Below are positions 35,356 through 43,617 of a stretch of 43,774 bases of DNA, one piece after another. The notes beneath the pieces are model-generated. The model had not been told where the DNA came from, did no database searches, and saw only the letters and a list, made by a program, of their open reading frames with translations. Source of the DNA: a bacterium (GTDB lineage: Bacteria; UBA10199; DSSB01); NCBI GenBank assembly GCA_035281585.1, contig DATEDP010000155.1, positions 1 to 43,774 of the forward strand. The letters are read 5' to 3'. Within the stretch, counting starts at the first letter, position 1, and every line of letters begins with the position of its first letter. A program made the position numbers and the translations under genes.

Positions 35356-36546
35356 ATGAGCGTCGAGCTGAAAAACCATCTCCGGAACTCTCCGCTAACT
35401 CCTTCTCAGCAAAAGGAAATCCTGGCAACCGACACCGACCGCGACGGCGTCCTGGCAAGCTCCGACTTGACCGCACGCTTCGGCAAGCAGGCCGCCCAGC
35501 GCTTTTTCATCGACCTCCAAAGCTCGGTCCAAAACAACGACTTCAACCGCTTTCGGGGCACCATGGGCAAGCTCCAAGAGGCCAAGACCCAGTTCTTCGC
35601 CCGAGCCTTTCAAGAAGGCTTGATGAAAAACCGCGCCGCACTCGAAGGGCTGGGGGTGGAATTCCAGGGCGGCAAGATCCGGCTGAGCGGCGTAGCGGCC
35701 AAGCACCGGGAAGCGGTGGCTAAGACTCTGGCCGAAATTCTCCAAGGACCTTACGCCGGCGAATTCCAAACTTTATCGAGCCAGGAAAGCCGCGATTTTT
35801 TGCTGCGAGTCCAAGACTTCGTCCGCGGACAGGGCGCGAATTCGGCGGCCGGCCCCGGCGGCTTCCACCGCATCGATCAAATCGCCCGGCGACTCTTGAT
35901 CGACGAGGGCTCCTACTGGAGCAAGCAAGCCCAAGCCGAGCTCGGGCAACAGGCTTTCGCCGAGGAGTCGTTTCACGAAGTCCACACTCCGAAGCACGTT
36001 GCCGATCTGGAGAAAAAACACGGCCTCGATTTGCGGCGGGCCGGCGGCGAGCTAAATCCGGCCCAAGCCGAAACTTTGGATCGAGTGCTCGATCGCCTCC
36101 GGGCCCTGGCCCCGAACGACTTCGCTAAACTTTCGACCGTCACGCTTCACCTCGACCTGGACCGCGGCGGCGGCTTGACCCATCTCGAGGAAGGCGGCCG
36201 AATCGACCTCTACGGACCCTTCAGTCCGCCGCTGACCGACGCCAAGCTCGCCGCCTCTTACGCCGAGGACATGGCGGCGATCTTCGGAGCCGGCGCGGAA
36301 ACCTTCCTGACCCAAACCTTGGCTCACGAGATGGCTCACGTCACCGAAACCAAGGAGACGATGGAATTTTACCGCAAGACTTTGCCGGGCGTGGCCGATC
36401 GGGTTTTGGAAGAGCGCTACGCCGAGGACTATCGGGTCTTCCTCTTTTCCGGCGGCCGCCAAGTGGCCGCCCGCGGCGCCGACGGCCGGGCCATCGGTCA
36501 CGACGCCGAGCGATTGGCCTTTCTCCAGGGTCACAGGCAACCCTGA
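35356..36546 (+). CDS. EF-hand and HExxH metallopeptidase-like protein
   Basis: The product has 396 residues and no signal peptide. Residues 26-37 form an EF-hand loop (DTDRDGVLASSD; Asp at 1, 3, 5 and 12, Gly at 6). A helical middle part is followed by a C-terminal region with TLAHEMAHVTETKE; His324, Glu325 and His328 make an HExxH zinc site, and a Glu ten residues on could be the third ligand. Zincins with this arrangement are usually peptidases, but the family is not known to me. The frame continues open beyond the stop at 36544-36546 for 133 codons, so the gene may be longer or split by a stop. Confidence 0.75.
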   Translation: MSVELKNHLRNSPLTPSQQKEILATDTDRDGVLASSDLTARFGKQAAQRFFIDLQSSVQNNDFNRFRGTMGKLQEAKTQFFARAFQEGLMKNRAALEGLGVEFQGGKIRLSGVAAKHREAVAKTLAEILQGPYAGEFQTLSSQESRDFLLRVQDFVRGQGANSAAGPGGFHRIDQIARRLLIDEGSYWSKQAQAELGQQAFAEESFHEVHTPKHVADLEKKHGLDLRRAGGELNPAQAETLDRVLDRLRALAPNDFAKLSTVTLHLDLDRGGGLTHLEEGGRIDLYGPFSPPLTDAKLAASYAEDMAAIFGAGAETFLTQTLAHEMAHVTETKETMEFYRKTLPGVADRVLEERYAEDYRVFLFSGGRQVAARGADGRAIGHDAERLAFLQGHRQP

Positions 36547-36948
36547 ACCCCTGATGACGATAAGTTAGCCCATTCCATCGACCCGGCAAGCAGGAAGCTC
36601 GCCAAAGAAACCTTGCACGAGAGCCAAGGCGACGCAGGAAGCTGGATCAATCTCCTCTTGTCGGCCGTTGGGCTAACCGAAACCCGCGAGTGGAGCGATG
36701 AATCCGATGCCGCCGCGCTCTGGAGCAGCCTTTCCTTCGCTGCGATCTTTGGCGGCTCTTTCGCCGCACTGTCGAAGCTGCGTCAGACCCGCCAAATGAC
36801 CTTAGGTCCCAAGTTAATGGCAAGCGGCGGAACCGCTGTGTTGGGAACAAACTGGATGAACGATCGCGCCTACGAAACTTTGGAAGGTGCGCCCATCGAC
36901 CGCGAGTTCGATCATCGACCGGCGCCCCAAAACGCTGAAGGTCAATGA
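36547..36948 (+). pseudogene. In-frame continuation of the zincin gene after TGA
   Basis: These 133 codons follow the TGA at 36544 in the same frame with no start codon except a late TTG at 36613. The sequence reads on from GHRQP with PDDDKLAHSIDPASRKLAKE, then two hydrophobic helices (LWSSLSFAAIFGGSFAAL and LGPKLMASGGTAVLGT) and an acidic, polar end. It lacks its own ribosome site. The simplest reading is that a longer membrane-associated zincin was cut by a nonsense mutation or assembly error; stop read-through is a less likely option. Confidence 0.55.
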
Positions 36949-36951
36949 TTT

Positions 36952-37026
36952 CCCCCTTTGAAAAAGGGGCTCCATTGCTTGGCAACGGCGTTCAAATCCC
37001 CCTGCCCCCCCTTTTTCAAAGGGGGG
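36952..37026. repeat. Palindromic CCCCCTTTGAAAAAGGGGG-type repeat, copy 2
   Basis: The right arm (TTCAAATCCCCCTG and CCCCCTTTTTCAAAGGGGGG) matches copy 1, but the left arm keeps only CCCCCTTTGAAAAAGGGGC. It ends six bases before the stop of the minus-strand coiled-coil gene. With copy 1 it shows the element is mobile or repeatedly copied and that this one has lost internal sequence. Confidence 0.75.
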
Positions 37027-37031
37027 TAAGA

Positions 37032-37415
37032 TCAGCCGCTCCAGCGCTTCGACAGCCGATTAAATTCGCTCTTCACTTGCTGGTAGAGCTCTTCGGCGCT
37101 TTGCGGGAAATTCTGAAAAGCTTTGACGCCCTTGTTCTTGAGCCGGAGCAAGAAGCTGCGGGCTTGGGATAGCTGCTTCTTGACCTTGCGCTGCTCCTTC
37201 TCGAGGTAGGCCAGCGAGCGGCGAACCAAGCGGCTCTTCTGCTTGACGGTCTGGAGCAGGTCGGAGAGCCGATTGATCTCGGTTTCGAGCAAGCGGTAGC
37301 TGACGTGCTGCTTGCGGGGGGCGACGGCAGCGGCTCGAGTGCTGGCCTTGCGGACGGCCTTGCGGGCGTGGCTGATCGCGCTTTTCTTCTTGGTGGTTTT
37401 TCTCTTCTTGGCCAT
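37032..37415 (-). CDS. Lys-rich coiled-coil protein, histone H1-like N-terminus
   Basis: The product has 127 residues starting at MAKKRKTTKKKS, with AAGGAAAGGGGG before it. Residues 1-35 are very basic with Ala/Lys repeats (KKRKTTKKKSAISHARKAVR), like the DNA-binding tails of bacterial histone H1-like proteins. Residues 40-115 form a long heptad-like helix (LETEINRLSDLLQTVKQK, LEKEQRKVKKQLSQARSFL). It may be a nucleoid-associated or a phasin-like protein; no family assignment is safe. It stands 60 bases downstream of the FAD oxidoreductase gene on the same strand. Confidence 0.7.
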   Translation of the reverse strand: MAKKRKTTKKKSAISHARKAVRKASTRAAAVAPRKQHVSYRLLETEINRLSDLLQTVKQKSRLVRRSLAYLEKEQRKVKKQLSQARSFLLRLKNKGVKAFQNFPQSAEELYQQVKSEFNRLSKRWSG

Positions 37416-37474
37416 GGATCCCCCTTTCCTTGAGGAGCTTGTCATTTCGGTCCGCTCATTCGTCGCAGCTGGAT

Positions 37475-38572
37475 CTACAACGATTCTTCGGGCCTGCCTA
37501 CCAAAAATTCATGGACCGCCCCGGCCACCTTTCGGCCCAGCCCCAAGCTCAAGCCGACCCCGTGGCCACCCAAGCCGGCGGCCCAAAAAAGTCCCGGCGC
37601 CCGCGGATCGGCCGGATCGAGCGGCCGCTTCTCGGGGCCGAAGGTGCGGAGGCAAGCCCAAGCCTCGGCGACCTCAAGCCCGGCCAAGCTCGGAAAATAT
37701 TGACGCAGTTTTTTGAAAAGCTCGGCTTCTACCGAAGGATCAAGGCTAAGGCTTGACGCGGGGTGAGGAGTCTCGTCGCCGGCACAAAGCAAGAGTCCTT
37801 CGCCGTGCGGACGAAAATAACATCCATGACGCAGATCCCAAAGGTAAGTGCCCGGGGGCGGATGCCAGGAAGATTTTTTTGACGCGAAGAGGTGGCGCCG
37901 CATCGGCTCGAGCTTCCGCCGCTCGAGACCATTCGCGGCCGCCAGCTCATCGGCCCAAGCGCCGGCGGCGTTGATCAAGCAGCGGCCGAAAAATTCGCCG
38001 CCGCCGGCCAGGACCCGCCAGCCGCCGTTCTCCCGGCGAAAGCCGGTGGTCTCGCAGGCGAAGCGATATTCGACGCCGCGGTCTTGAGCGGCCGCGACCA
38101 GATTTTGCAAATAGCCGGCGACGTCGACGACGCCGTCCTCGGGCGAAAAGAGCAAAGCCTCGAAGTCGGCCTTGGCCAAAATTTCTTTCCAAGGCCGAAA
38201 AAAATCGAGCTTGAGCTCGGCCCGCCGAAACAGCTCGGCTCGGCCGCCGACCCGCGACAAAATTTTTCGCAGCGCTTTGAGCGCGGCATGTTCGCCGAGC
38301 AACAAGGAGCCTTGAGCCCGAAAGACCTCGCGGTTCGGCCAGTCGGCCGGCGGATTTTCCAGCGCCCGCCGGGTTTCTTGGATCCAGCGGGCCGATTCCT
38401 CGCATTCCACCGCTTGGCGCAGCAGGCAGGCATTGCGACCGGAGGCGTGGCGGCCGGCTGCCGGCTCTCTTTCCAGGACCAGGACTTCGCCGATCCCGAT
38501 CCGAGACAGGTGATAGGCGGTGGCCGCCCCGGCAAAGCCGGCTCCTAGAACAATGGCCGAGTACTCCTTCAT
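37475..38572 (-). CDS. FAD-dependent oxidoreductase, D-amino-acid oxidase (DAO) family
   Basis: The product has 365 residues. An N-terminal dinucleotide fold VLGAGFAGAATAYHL (G-x-G-x-x-G at 10-15) and LVLEREPAAGRHASGRNA (ribose-binding Glu, then the SGRNA loop) mark the DAO/glycine oxidase family. The C-terminal half has DRHG-like, FGPEKRPLDP and AAGLGGHGVGLSLGLGR, the usual second FAD contact. It probably oxidises an amine or hydroxy acid; the substrate is unknown. It diverges from the mraZ promoter. Confidence 0.9.
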   Translation of the reverse strand: MKEYSAIVLGAGFAGAATAYHLSRIGIGEVLVLEREPAAGRHASGRNACLLRQAVECEESARWIQETRRALENPPADWPNREVFRAQGSLLLGEHAALKALRKILSRVGGRAELFRRAELKLDFFRPWKEILAKADFEALLFSPEDGVVDVAGYLQNLVAAAQDRGVEYRFACETTGFRRENGGWRVLAGGGEFFGRCLINAAGAWADELAAANGLERRKLEPMRRHLFASKKSSWHPPPGTYLWDLRHGCYFRPHGEGLLLCAGDETPHPASSLSLDPSVEAELFKKLRQYFPSLAGLEVAEAWACLRTFGPEKRPLDPADPRAPGLFWAAGLGGHGVGLSLGLGRKVAGAVHEFLVGRPEESL

Positions 38573-38694
38573 AGCCCCTGACTAGTGGAGGGCGATCCCT
38601 TTGACCAGGCCCAAAATTTGTACAATCATTCAGGCTCCACTCCCGCCGATCGGACTAATAGCTCGATTTTTCAGGAATTTTTTCATTAGCCCTA

Positions 38695-38760
38695 TTGACA
38701 ATTTTCAACCTAGTGGTTTAAAAGATCCAAAAAGCGGCCTAATGTGGTTTAAAGTGGTTG
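38695..38760 (+). promoter_or_regulatory. mraZ promoter with MraZ-like GTGG boxes
   Basis: TTGACA at 38695-38700 and TTTAAA at 38717-38722 form a candidate sigma-70 promoter with a 16-base spacer. Three GTGGTT boxes occur at 38713, 38744 and 38754; the last two are ten bases apart, the helical repeat known for MraZ operators (TGGG-N5-type boxes in E. coli). This suggests MraZ self-control of the division cluster, though the box here is GTGG, not TGGG. Confidence 0.5.
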
Positions 38761-38795
38761 ACGGTCGCCTCCGAGCCGGTCTTAAATGGCCGACG

Positions 38796-39233
38796 ATGTT
38801 TCGCGGACGCTTTGATTACACCATCGACGAGAAGGGGCGGACTTCGCTGCCGGCGAAGTTCCGAGAGGTTTTAAGCGCGAACTACGACGAGCGCCTCATC
38901 CTGACGACCTTTGACAATTGTCTTTGGGCTTATCCGGTGAAGGAGTGGTCGGTCATCGAGGAAAAGATCGCCGCCCTCCCCCAATTCAAGGCCGAGGTGA
39001 AGGCCCTCCAAAGGGTCTTCGTCAGCGGCGCGGTCGAGTGCCCCCTCGACAAGCAGGGCCGGATCGTCATCCCGCCGACGCTTCGGGATTACGCCGGCTT
39101 GAAGAAAGACATCCTTTTCGTCGGGATGACCAAGCGGATCGAGATTTGGTCGAAAGAAAAGTGGAGCGAGGTTTTCACGGCCGCCCAGGCCCGAATCGAC
39201 GGCTCCGAAGACTTAGCCAATTTGGGATTGTAG
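38796..39233 (+). CDS. mraZ: Transcriptional regulator MraZ
   Basis: The product has 145 residues starting at MFRGRFDYTID; an upstream frame from 38601 covers the promoter and is not coding. Two AbrB-like repeats carry the D-x-K-G-R signature: YTIDEKGRTSLPAKFRE and CPLDKQGRIVIPPTLRDYAG. MraZ binds direct repeats ahead of the dcw cluster and represses it. The STAS gene follows after two bases, so the genes are in one operon. Confidence 0.96.
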   Translation: MFRGRFDYTIDEKGRTSLPAKFREVLSANYDERLILTTFDNCLWAYPVKEWSVIEEKIAALPQFKAEVKALQRVFVSGAVECPLDKQGRIVIPPTLRDYAGLKKDILFVGMTKRIEIWSKEKWSEVFTAAQARIDGSEDLANLGL

Positions 39234-39235
39234 CG

Positions 39236-39598
39236 ATGTTTGAAATGACGAGCTTCGACGATGTGGCCGTCGTTCACCTGAGCGGCGAGGTTTCCCACTA
39301 CGAGATGAAGGAACTGGAAGGAGTATTGAGCGAGCTGATGACTTCCCGGAAGGTCAAGGTGGTGCTGAATTTCCAGAAGGTCGAGCACGTCAACTACAAG
39401 ACGGTCTCGCGCTTGCTGGACCGGGCCACCCGGCTGCGGGGATTGAGCGGCGACCTGAAGTGCGCCTCCCTCAATAACTACACCCGCAATATCTTCCGCT
39501 TCACCGGCCTGGATCAAGTGGTCGAAGCCTACGACTCGGTTTACGACGCGGTGATGAGCTTCAATGGACCCCAGGAACGGCACCGAACCTGGCACTGA
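39236..39598 (+). CDS. STAS-domain protein inserted in the dcw cluster
   Basis: The product has 120 residues and begins two bases after mraZ. The fold order and the sequences AVVHLSGEVSHYEMKELEG, VVLNFQKVEHVNYKTVSRLL, GLSGDLKCASLNN and FRFTGLDQVVEAYDS match STAS/anti-sigma-factor antagonist (SpoIIAA) proteins. The usual D-S-x-G-L phospho-acceptor loop is replaced by VNYKTVSRLL, so regulation by a serine kinase in the usual way is doubtful. Its 3' end overlaps rsmH by 35 bases. A partner switch for division or envelope control is an inference from place. Confidence 0.85.
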   Translation: MFEMTSFDDVAVVHLSGEVSHYEMKELEGVLSELMTSRKVKVVLNFQKVEHVNYKTVSRLLDRATRLRGLSGDLKCASLNNYTRNIFRFTGLDQVVEAYDSVYDAVMSFNGPQERHRTWH

Positions 39599-40487
39599 GT
39601 CGCCCGAAGAAATTCATGTCCCGGTGATGCGGGACGAGGTTTTGGATCTTTTACAAGTTGGAGCAAATCGAAACTACGTCGACGGCACCCTGGGCCTCGG
39701 CGGGCACTCCTTCGCGATCCTCGAACGCTCGGCACCTGAAGGCCGACTGCTCGGGATCGATCGCGACCGCGAGGCCCTCCGCTTGGCCGCCCAGCGCCTC
39801 AGCCCCTTCAAGGACCGGATCGTCCTCAAGCACGCGACTTACGACCGCGCGCCGGAGCTGATCGCAGAGGCCGACCTGGGGCCGATCGACGGCATGATCC
39901 TCGACCTCGGCGTCTCCAGCCTCCAGCTCGACGACGCCAAGCGGGGATTCAGTTTCACCCAAGATTCCGCATTGGATATGCGGATGGACCTGGAAGAAGA
40001 GGTGACGGCGCGGGAGCTTTTGAATGACCTCCCCGAAAGAGAGTTGGAGGCGATCTTCCGCGAATACGGGGAAGAACGTTTCGCGAAGCGGATCGCCCGA
40101 CTTATAGTCCGCAGCCGCGAGGAAGGCTCGATCGAGACGACCCAGCGGTTGTGCCAAATAGTTTCCCGCGCCGTACCTTTTTCCAAGGGCCGCCATCGGA
40201 TTCACCCGGCGACCCGGGTCTTCCAGGCCCTGCGGATCGCGGTCAACCGCGAGCTCGACCTGCTCCAAAAGTTTTTGGCCCGGCCGCCCGACTTCCTCGC
40301 CGTTGGCGGCACTTTGGCGGTGATCTCCTTCCATTCCTTGGAGGACCGAATCGTCAAGTGGGCCTTCCGCTCTTTCGAGCGTTACCAAGTTTTGACGAAG
40401 AAGCCCCTCGGCCCCAGCGACGGCGAGGTGGCAAAAAATCCGCGGGCCCGCAGCGCCAAGCTGCGGGCGATTCGAAGAGTTGAATAA
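39564..40487 (+). CDS. rsmH: 16S rRNA m4C1402 methyltransferase RsmH
   Basis: The product has 307 residues. It methylates N4 of C1402 in 16S rRNA. SAM-binding GTLGLGGHSFAIL, DLGVSSLQLDDAKRGFSF, HPATRVFQALRIAVNREL and VISFHSLEDRIVK are all family marks (older name MraW). The ATG overlaps the STAS gene by 35 bases; a later Met would lose the N-terminal region, so the overlap is likely real and the two are coupled. Confidence 0.97.
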   Translation: MDPRNGTEPGTESPEEIHVPVMRDEVLDLLQVGANRNYVDGTLGLGGHSFAILERSAPEGRLLGIDRDREALRLAAQRLSPFKDRIVLKHATYDRAPELIAEADLGPIDGMILDLGVSSLQLDDAKRGFSFTQDSALDMRMDLEEEVTARELLNDLPERELEAIFREYGEERFAKRIARLIVRSREEGSIETTQRLCQIVSRAVPFSKGRHRIHPATRVFQALRIAVNRELDLLQKFLARPPDFLAVGGTLAVISFHSLEDRIVKWAFRSFERYQVLTKKPLGPSDGEVAKNPRARSAKLRAIRRVE

Positions 40488-40502
40488 GGCGCTGGGATAT
40501 CC

Positions 40503-41579
40503 ATGGCACGTGCCACGTCCATCTTCTACACCGCCAAGAGCGTGCGCCGACAGCCGACCTTCTCGCCGCTCGACAAGTCTCGCCGGACTTTTCTCGGCGC
40601 CTTCCTCACTCTGATCATCCTCACCAGCGCCTGTGCGGTGTTCTACATCGGGACCCACGTCCAAGCGGTCAACCTCGGCTACAAGCTCAGCCAAGAGCTG
40701 CAGAAAAAAGAGCATCTCATCGAGGAGAACAAGCGCCTCGACCTCGAGATCGCCCGCCTCAAGTCGCCGACCCGGATCGAGGAGGAGGCCAAGGAAGTCT
40801 TCGGCCTGGTCCTGCCCAAGACCCAACAGGTTTATTACCTGAGCCGTTGGGACGAGGAATTGAACCTTCGGTTGGCCGCGGCGCCTTCGACGCCGCCGAC
40901 CACCAAGGAGCCGGCGAAGGAAGCAGCCAAGAAGCCGGCGCCGACGGAGAAAGCCTTGGCCAAGGCCCCGGAGAAACCGGTGCCGGCCCCGAAGCCCGAG
41001 AAGAGCGACAAGGCCGAGGCCATTGCCGCCAAGCCGGCCGCGAGCAAAGCCGCGGCCAAGCCCGCGACTCCGACCCAAATCGCCAAGGCCCCAGCGGCAA
41101 AAGCCCCGGTTGAAACTCCCAAGACCTTGGCCGCCAAGGCTCCGGCCGCGAAAGCGCCGACCGAAACTTCCAAGACCTTGGCCGCCAAGCCGGCCGCCAA
41201 GCCGAGCCCAGCCGCGGCCGAGAAGTCGCCGCCCGAGGTCGCCGCTAAAGCGGTCCCCCCGATTGCAAGCGCGCCCGGCAAAGTCGCCAAAGCCCCGGCC
41301 GCCGAGGATCCCCAAAATTCCGACGTCGAAAAACCCGATTTGCCGGCGAAGCCGAACAACGGCAAAGCACTGGCCCAGAATCCGGTGAAGCCGGCGAAAT
41401 CGACCCCGGCCAAGCCTTCGGCCGAAACCAAGCTGCCGAAGAAAGAAACCGTGCTGGTGGCCCGCATCGTCGAAAAGGCGCCGGCCGCCGAGAAATCGGC
41501 CAAGCCCAAGGCCGGGCCGGCCCTGGCCTACCAACCCAAGGAAAAAGTGCCGGCGGTCATGCTTGACCCGATGCCCTAA
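40503..41579 (+). CDS. ftsL: FtsL-like division protein with long Ala/Pro/Lys tail
   Basis: The product has 358 residues. Residues 1-110 fit FtsL: a basic cytoplasmic start, one membrane helix (TFLGAFLTLIILTSACAVFY) and a periplasmic coiled coil (LSQELQKKEHLIEENKRL, then IARLKSPTRIEEEAKEVFG), the part that binds FtsB and FtsQ. Its place between rsmH and ftsI supports this. From about residue 125 a low-complexity tail of some 230 residues follows, made of Ala, Pro and Lys with local repeats (PKTLAAKAPAAKAP units). FtsL proteins are normally about 100-120 residues. The tail would be periplasmic and may bind peptidoglycan or the Omp layer, but this is conjecture. Confidence 0.85.
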   Translation: MARATSIFYTAKSVRRQPTFSPLDKSRRTFLGAFLTLIILTSACAVFYIGTHVQAVNLGYKLSQELQKKEHLIEENKRLDLEIARLKSPTRIEEEAKEVFGLVLPKTQQVYYLSRWDEELNLRLAAAPSTPPTTKEPAKEAAKKPAPTEKALAKAPEKPVPAPKPEKSDKAEAIAAKPAASKAAAKPATPTQIAKAPAAKAPVETPKTLAAKAPAAKAPTETSKTLAAKPAAKPSPAAAEKSPPEVAAKAVPPIASAPGKVAKAPAAEDPQNSDVEKPDLPAKPNNGKALAQNPVKPAKSTPAKPSAETKLPKKETVLVARIVEKAPAAEKSAKPKAGPALAYQPKEKVPAVMLDPMP

Positions 41580-41585
41580 GATTCC

Positions 41586-43613
41586 ATGAACTCCAGCTTA
41601 AGCAAGTCAGGCGTCTCGATGAAGAAGGTCCGTTTCAAGATCGGCTTCGTCGGCGTGTTTTTTTTTCTGCTCTTTCTGCTGGTCGGAGCCCGGGCCTTCG
41701 AGCTTCATCTCACCGACAATGAAAAGCTGAGCCACCTGGCCAAGAACCAATACCACCGCAAGGTGGTGGTGGCGCCCAAGCGCGGCACCATCCTCGACCG
41801 TCACGGCGACACCCTGGCCATCGACCTCCAGGTCGACAGCCTCTACGCCTCGCCCCACCTGATCGAAGACCGCAAGGCCTTCGCCAAGGCGGTGGCGTCG
41901 CTCCTCGGCTGGAGCGAAGCCAAAGTCCAGGATAAGATCGACGACAAGAAGAAGAAATTCGTCTGGCTCAAGCGACGGCTCAGCCCCGAGGACTCGGCCA
42001 AGCTCAAGGAGCTGAAGCTGGCCGGTCTCGGCACCCTGCCCGAGTACAAGCGTTTCTATCCCAACGGCGTGCTGGCGGCCAACTTGCTCGGGGCCGTCGG
42101 TTACGACGCCGAGGCCCTCTCCGGCCTCGAGATGGCCAAGGACGAGGTGTTGAGGAGCCAGGACCCGCCGAAGCTGATCGAGCAGGACGCCAAGGGCCGA
42201 TCCTACTCGCCCTTCGCCCTGATGGGCCTGGAGCATCCCAACGGCGTCGTCCTCACCATCGACAAGACCATCCAATACATCGCCGAGCGCGAGCTCAAGG
42301 CGGCGGTCGACAAGGCCAAGGCCGCCGGCGGCGTGGCCCTGGTGCTCGACGTCAAGACCGGTGCGGTCCTCGGCATGGCGGTCCAGCCGACCTTCGACCC
42401 CAACGAGTACTATAAATACGAGCCTCAACATTGGCGGAACCGGGCGGTGACCGACCTCTTCGAGCCGGGCTCGATCTTCAAGGCGGTGACCGCCGCCATC
42501 GCTCTCGAAACCGGCGCTTTCGACCTGAAGAAAACCCTGCACTGCGAGAACGGAGCCATGCAGGTCGGGAAATTCACCATCAACGACACCCACGGCCACG
42601 GCCCGCTCAATTTGAACGACATCATCAAGTACTCGAGCAACATCTGCAGCTACAAGCTGGCCCAATTGGTCGGCAAAAAGACCTTCTACGAAAAAATGCG
42701 GGACTTCGGCTTCGGCCAAAAGAGCGGCATCGAGGTGCCGGGCGAGGTCGGCGGCCTGATGCCCACGCTCGCCAATCTCGGCAGCCTCCAGCTCGGCACC
42801 ATCGCCTTCGGCCAGGGCATCTCGACCACCCCGCTCCAGATCGCCTCCGCCTACGTCGCCATCGCCAACGGCGGCTTCCTGATGAAGCCCTATTTGATCC
42901 AGGAGATCCGCGACTCCAAGGACAAGACCCTCCAGACCTTCGGCCCCCAGATCCTCCGCCAGGTCGTCAGCGAGACCACCGCCAAGGAAATGGCCAAGAT
43001 GCTGGAGACCGTCGTCGAGAAGGGCGGCACCGGCACCGCCGCCCGGCTCGAGGAATTTCGGGTCGCCGGCAAGACCGGCACCGCCCAAAAAGTCGTGGCC
43101 GGGTCCAAGGGCTACGCCAAGAACAAATACGTCGCTTCCTTCGTCGGTTTCGCTCCCTCGCGCGACCCCCGCTTGGTGGTTTTGGTGTCTATTGACGAAC
43201 CCAAGGGAGATTATTATGGAGGTCTGGTCAGCGCCCCGCCGTTCCGCGAAATCATGGGTCAGAGCCTGGCTTATTTGAAGACGCCGCCGGATCCGATCGA
43301 GCCCGAGACCAAGCTCGCCGAAGCCAAAGGCAAGGCCAAGCCGGCCGTCAAAAAGGGCAAGCCGGTGGCCGCGCCGGAGGAAGCCGTCGAAACGGTCGAA
43401 GCCATCTCGGGCGACAGCGAAACGGTGGTGGCTCAGACCACGGTGCCCGACCTGACCGGGCTCTCGGTGCGCGAAGCGCTCCGCCGGGGCCAGTCGAAGA
43501 ATTTCAAGGTCAAGATCCGGGGCAGCGGGATCTGCAATCGTCAAGAGCCGCAAGCCGGCGGCGATTTGGAAACCGGAGCCGAGATCGTTTTGGACTGCGA
43601 GCCGCCGATTTAG
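41586..43613 (+). CDS. ftsI: Peptidoglycan transpeptidase FtsI (PBP3) with PASTA domain
   Basis: The product has 675 residues; an internal Met at residue 12 is an alternative start, but no ribosome site decides. One N-terminal membrane helix (IGFVGVFFFLLFLLVGARAF) is followed by a pedestal domain (APKRGTILDRHGDTLAIDL) and a transpeptidase domain with S296-x-x-K299, S350-S351-N352 and K496-T497-G498. A Lys/Ala/Pro linker leads to a C-terminal PASTA unit (VPDLTGLSVREALRRGQ). It crosslinks septal peptidoglycan. The start is seven bases after ftsL. Confidence 0.96.
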   Translation: MNSSLSKSGVSMKKVRFKIGFVGVFFFLLFLLVGARAFELHLTDNEKLSHLAKNQYHRKVVVAPKRGTILDRHGDTLAIDLQVDSLYASPHLIEDRKAFAKAVASLLGWSEAKVQDKIDDKKKKFVWLKRRLSPEDSAKLKELKLAGLGTLPEYKRFYPNGVLAANLLGAVGYDAEALSGLEMAKDEVLRSQDPPKLIEQDAKGRSYSPFALMGLEHPNGVVLTIDKTIQYIAERELKAAVDKAKAAGGVALVLDVKTGAVLGMAVQPTFDPNEYYKYEPQHWRNRAVTDLFEPGSIFKAVTAAIALETGAFDLKKTLHCENGAMQVGKFTINDTHGHGPLNLNDIIKYSSNICSYKLAQLVGKKTFYEKMRDFGFGQKSGIEVPGEVGGLMPTLANLGSLQLGTIAFGQGISTTPLQIASAYVAIANGGFLMKPYLIQEIRDSKDKTLQTFGPQILRQVVSETTAKEMAKMLETVVEKGGTGTAARLEEFRVAGKTGTAQKVVAGSKGYAKNKYVASFVGFAPSRDPRLVVLVSIDEPKGDYYGGLVSAPPFREIMGQSLAYLKTPPDPIEPETKLAEAKGKAKPAVKKGKPVAAPEEAVETVEAISGDSETVVAQTTVPDLTGLSVREALRRGQSKNFKVKIRGSGICNRQEPQAGGDLETGAEIVLDCEPPI

Positions 43614-43617
43614 CACC

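Noticed and set aside
36544-36546. Selenocysteine or Trp reading of TGA
   Set aside because: TGA ends many clear genes here, no stem-loop of the SECIS type was noticed after it, and the position is not near the zinc site.
39651-41534. 627-codon open frame on the minus strand
   Set aside because: It spans the antisense of rsmH and ftsL; the Gly/Arg-rich part mirrors the Ala/Pro/Lys tail.
41607-43616. 669-codon open frame on the minus strand
   Set aside because: It is the antisense of ftsI, which has all penicillin-binding motifs.
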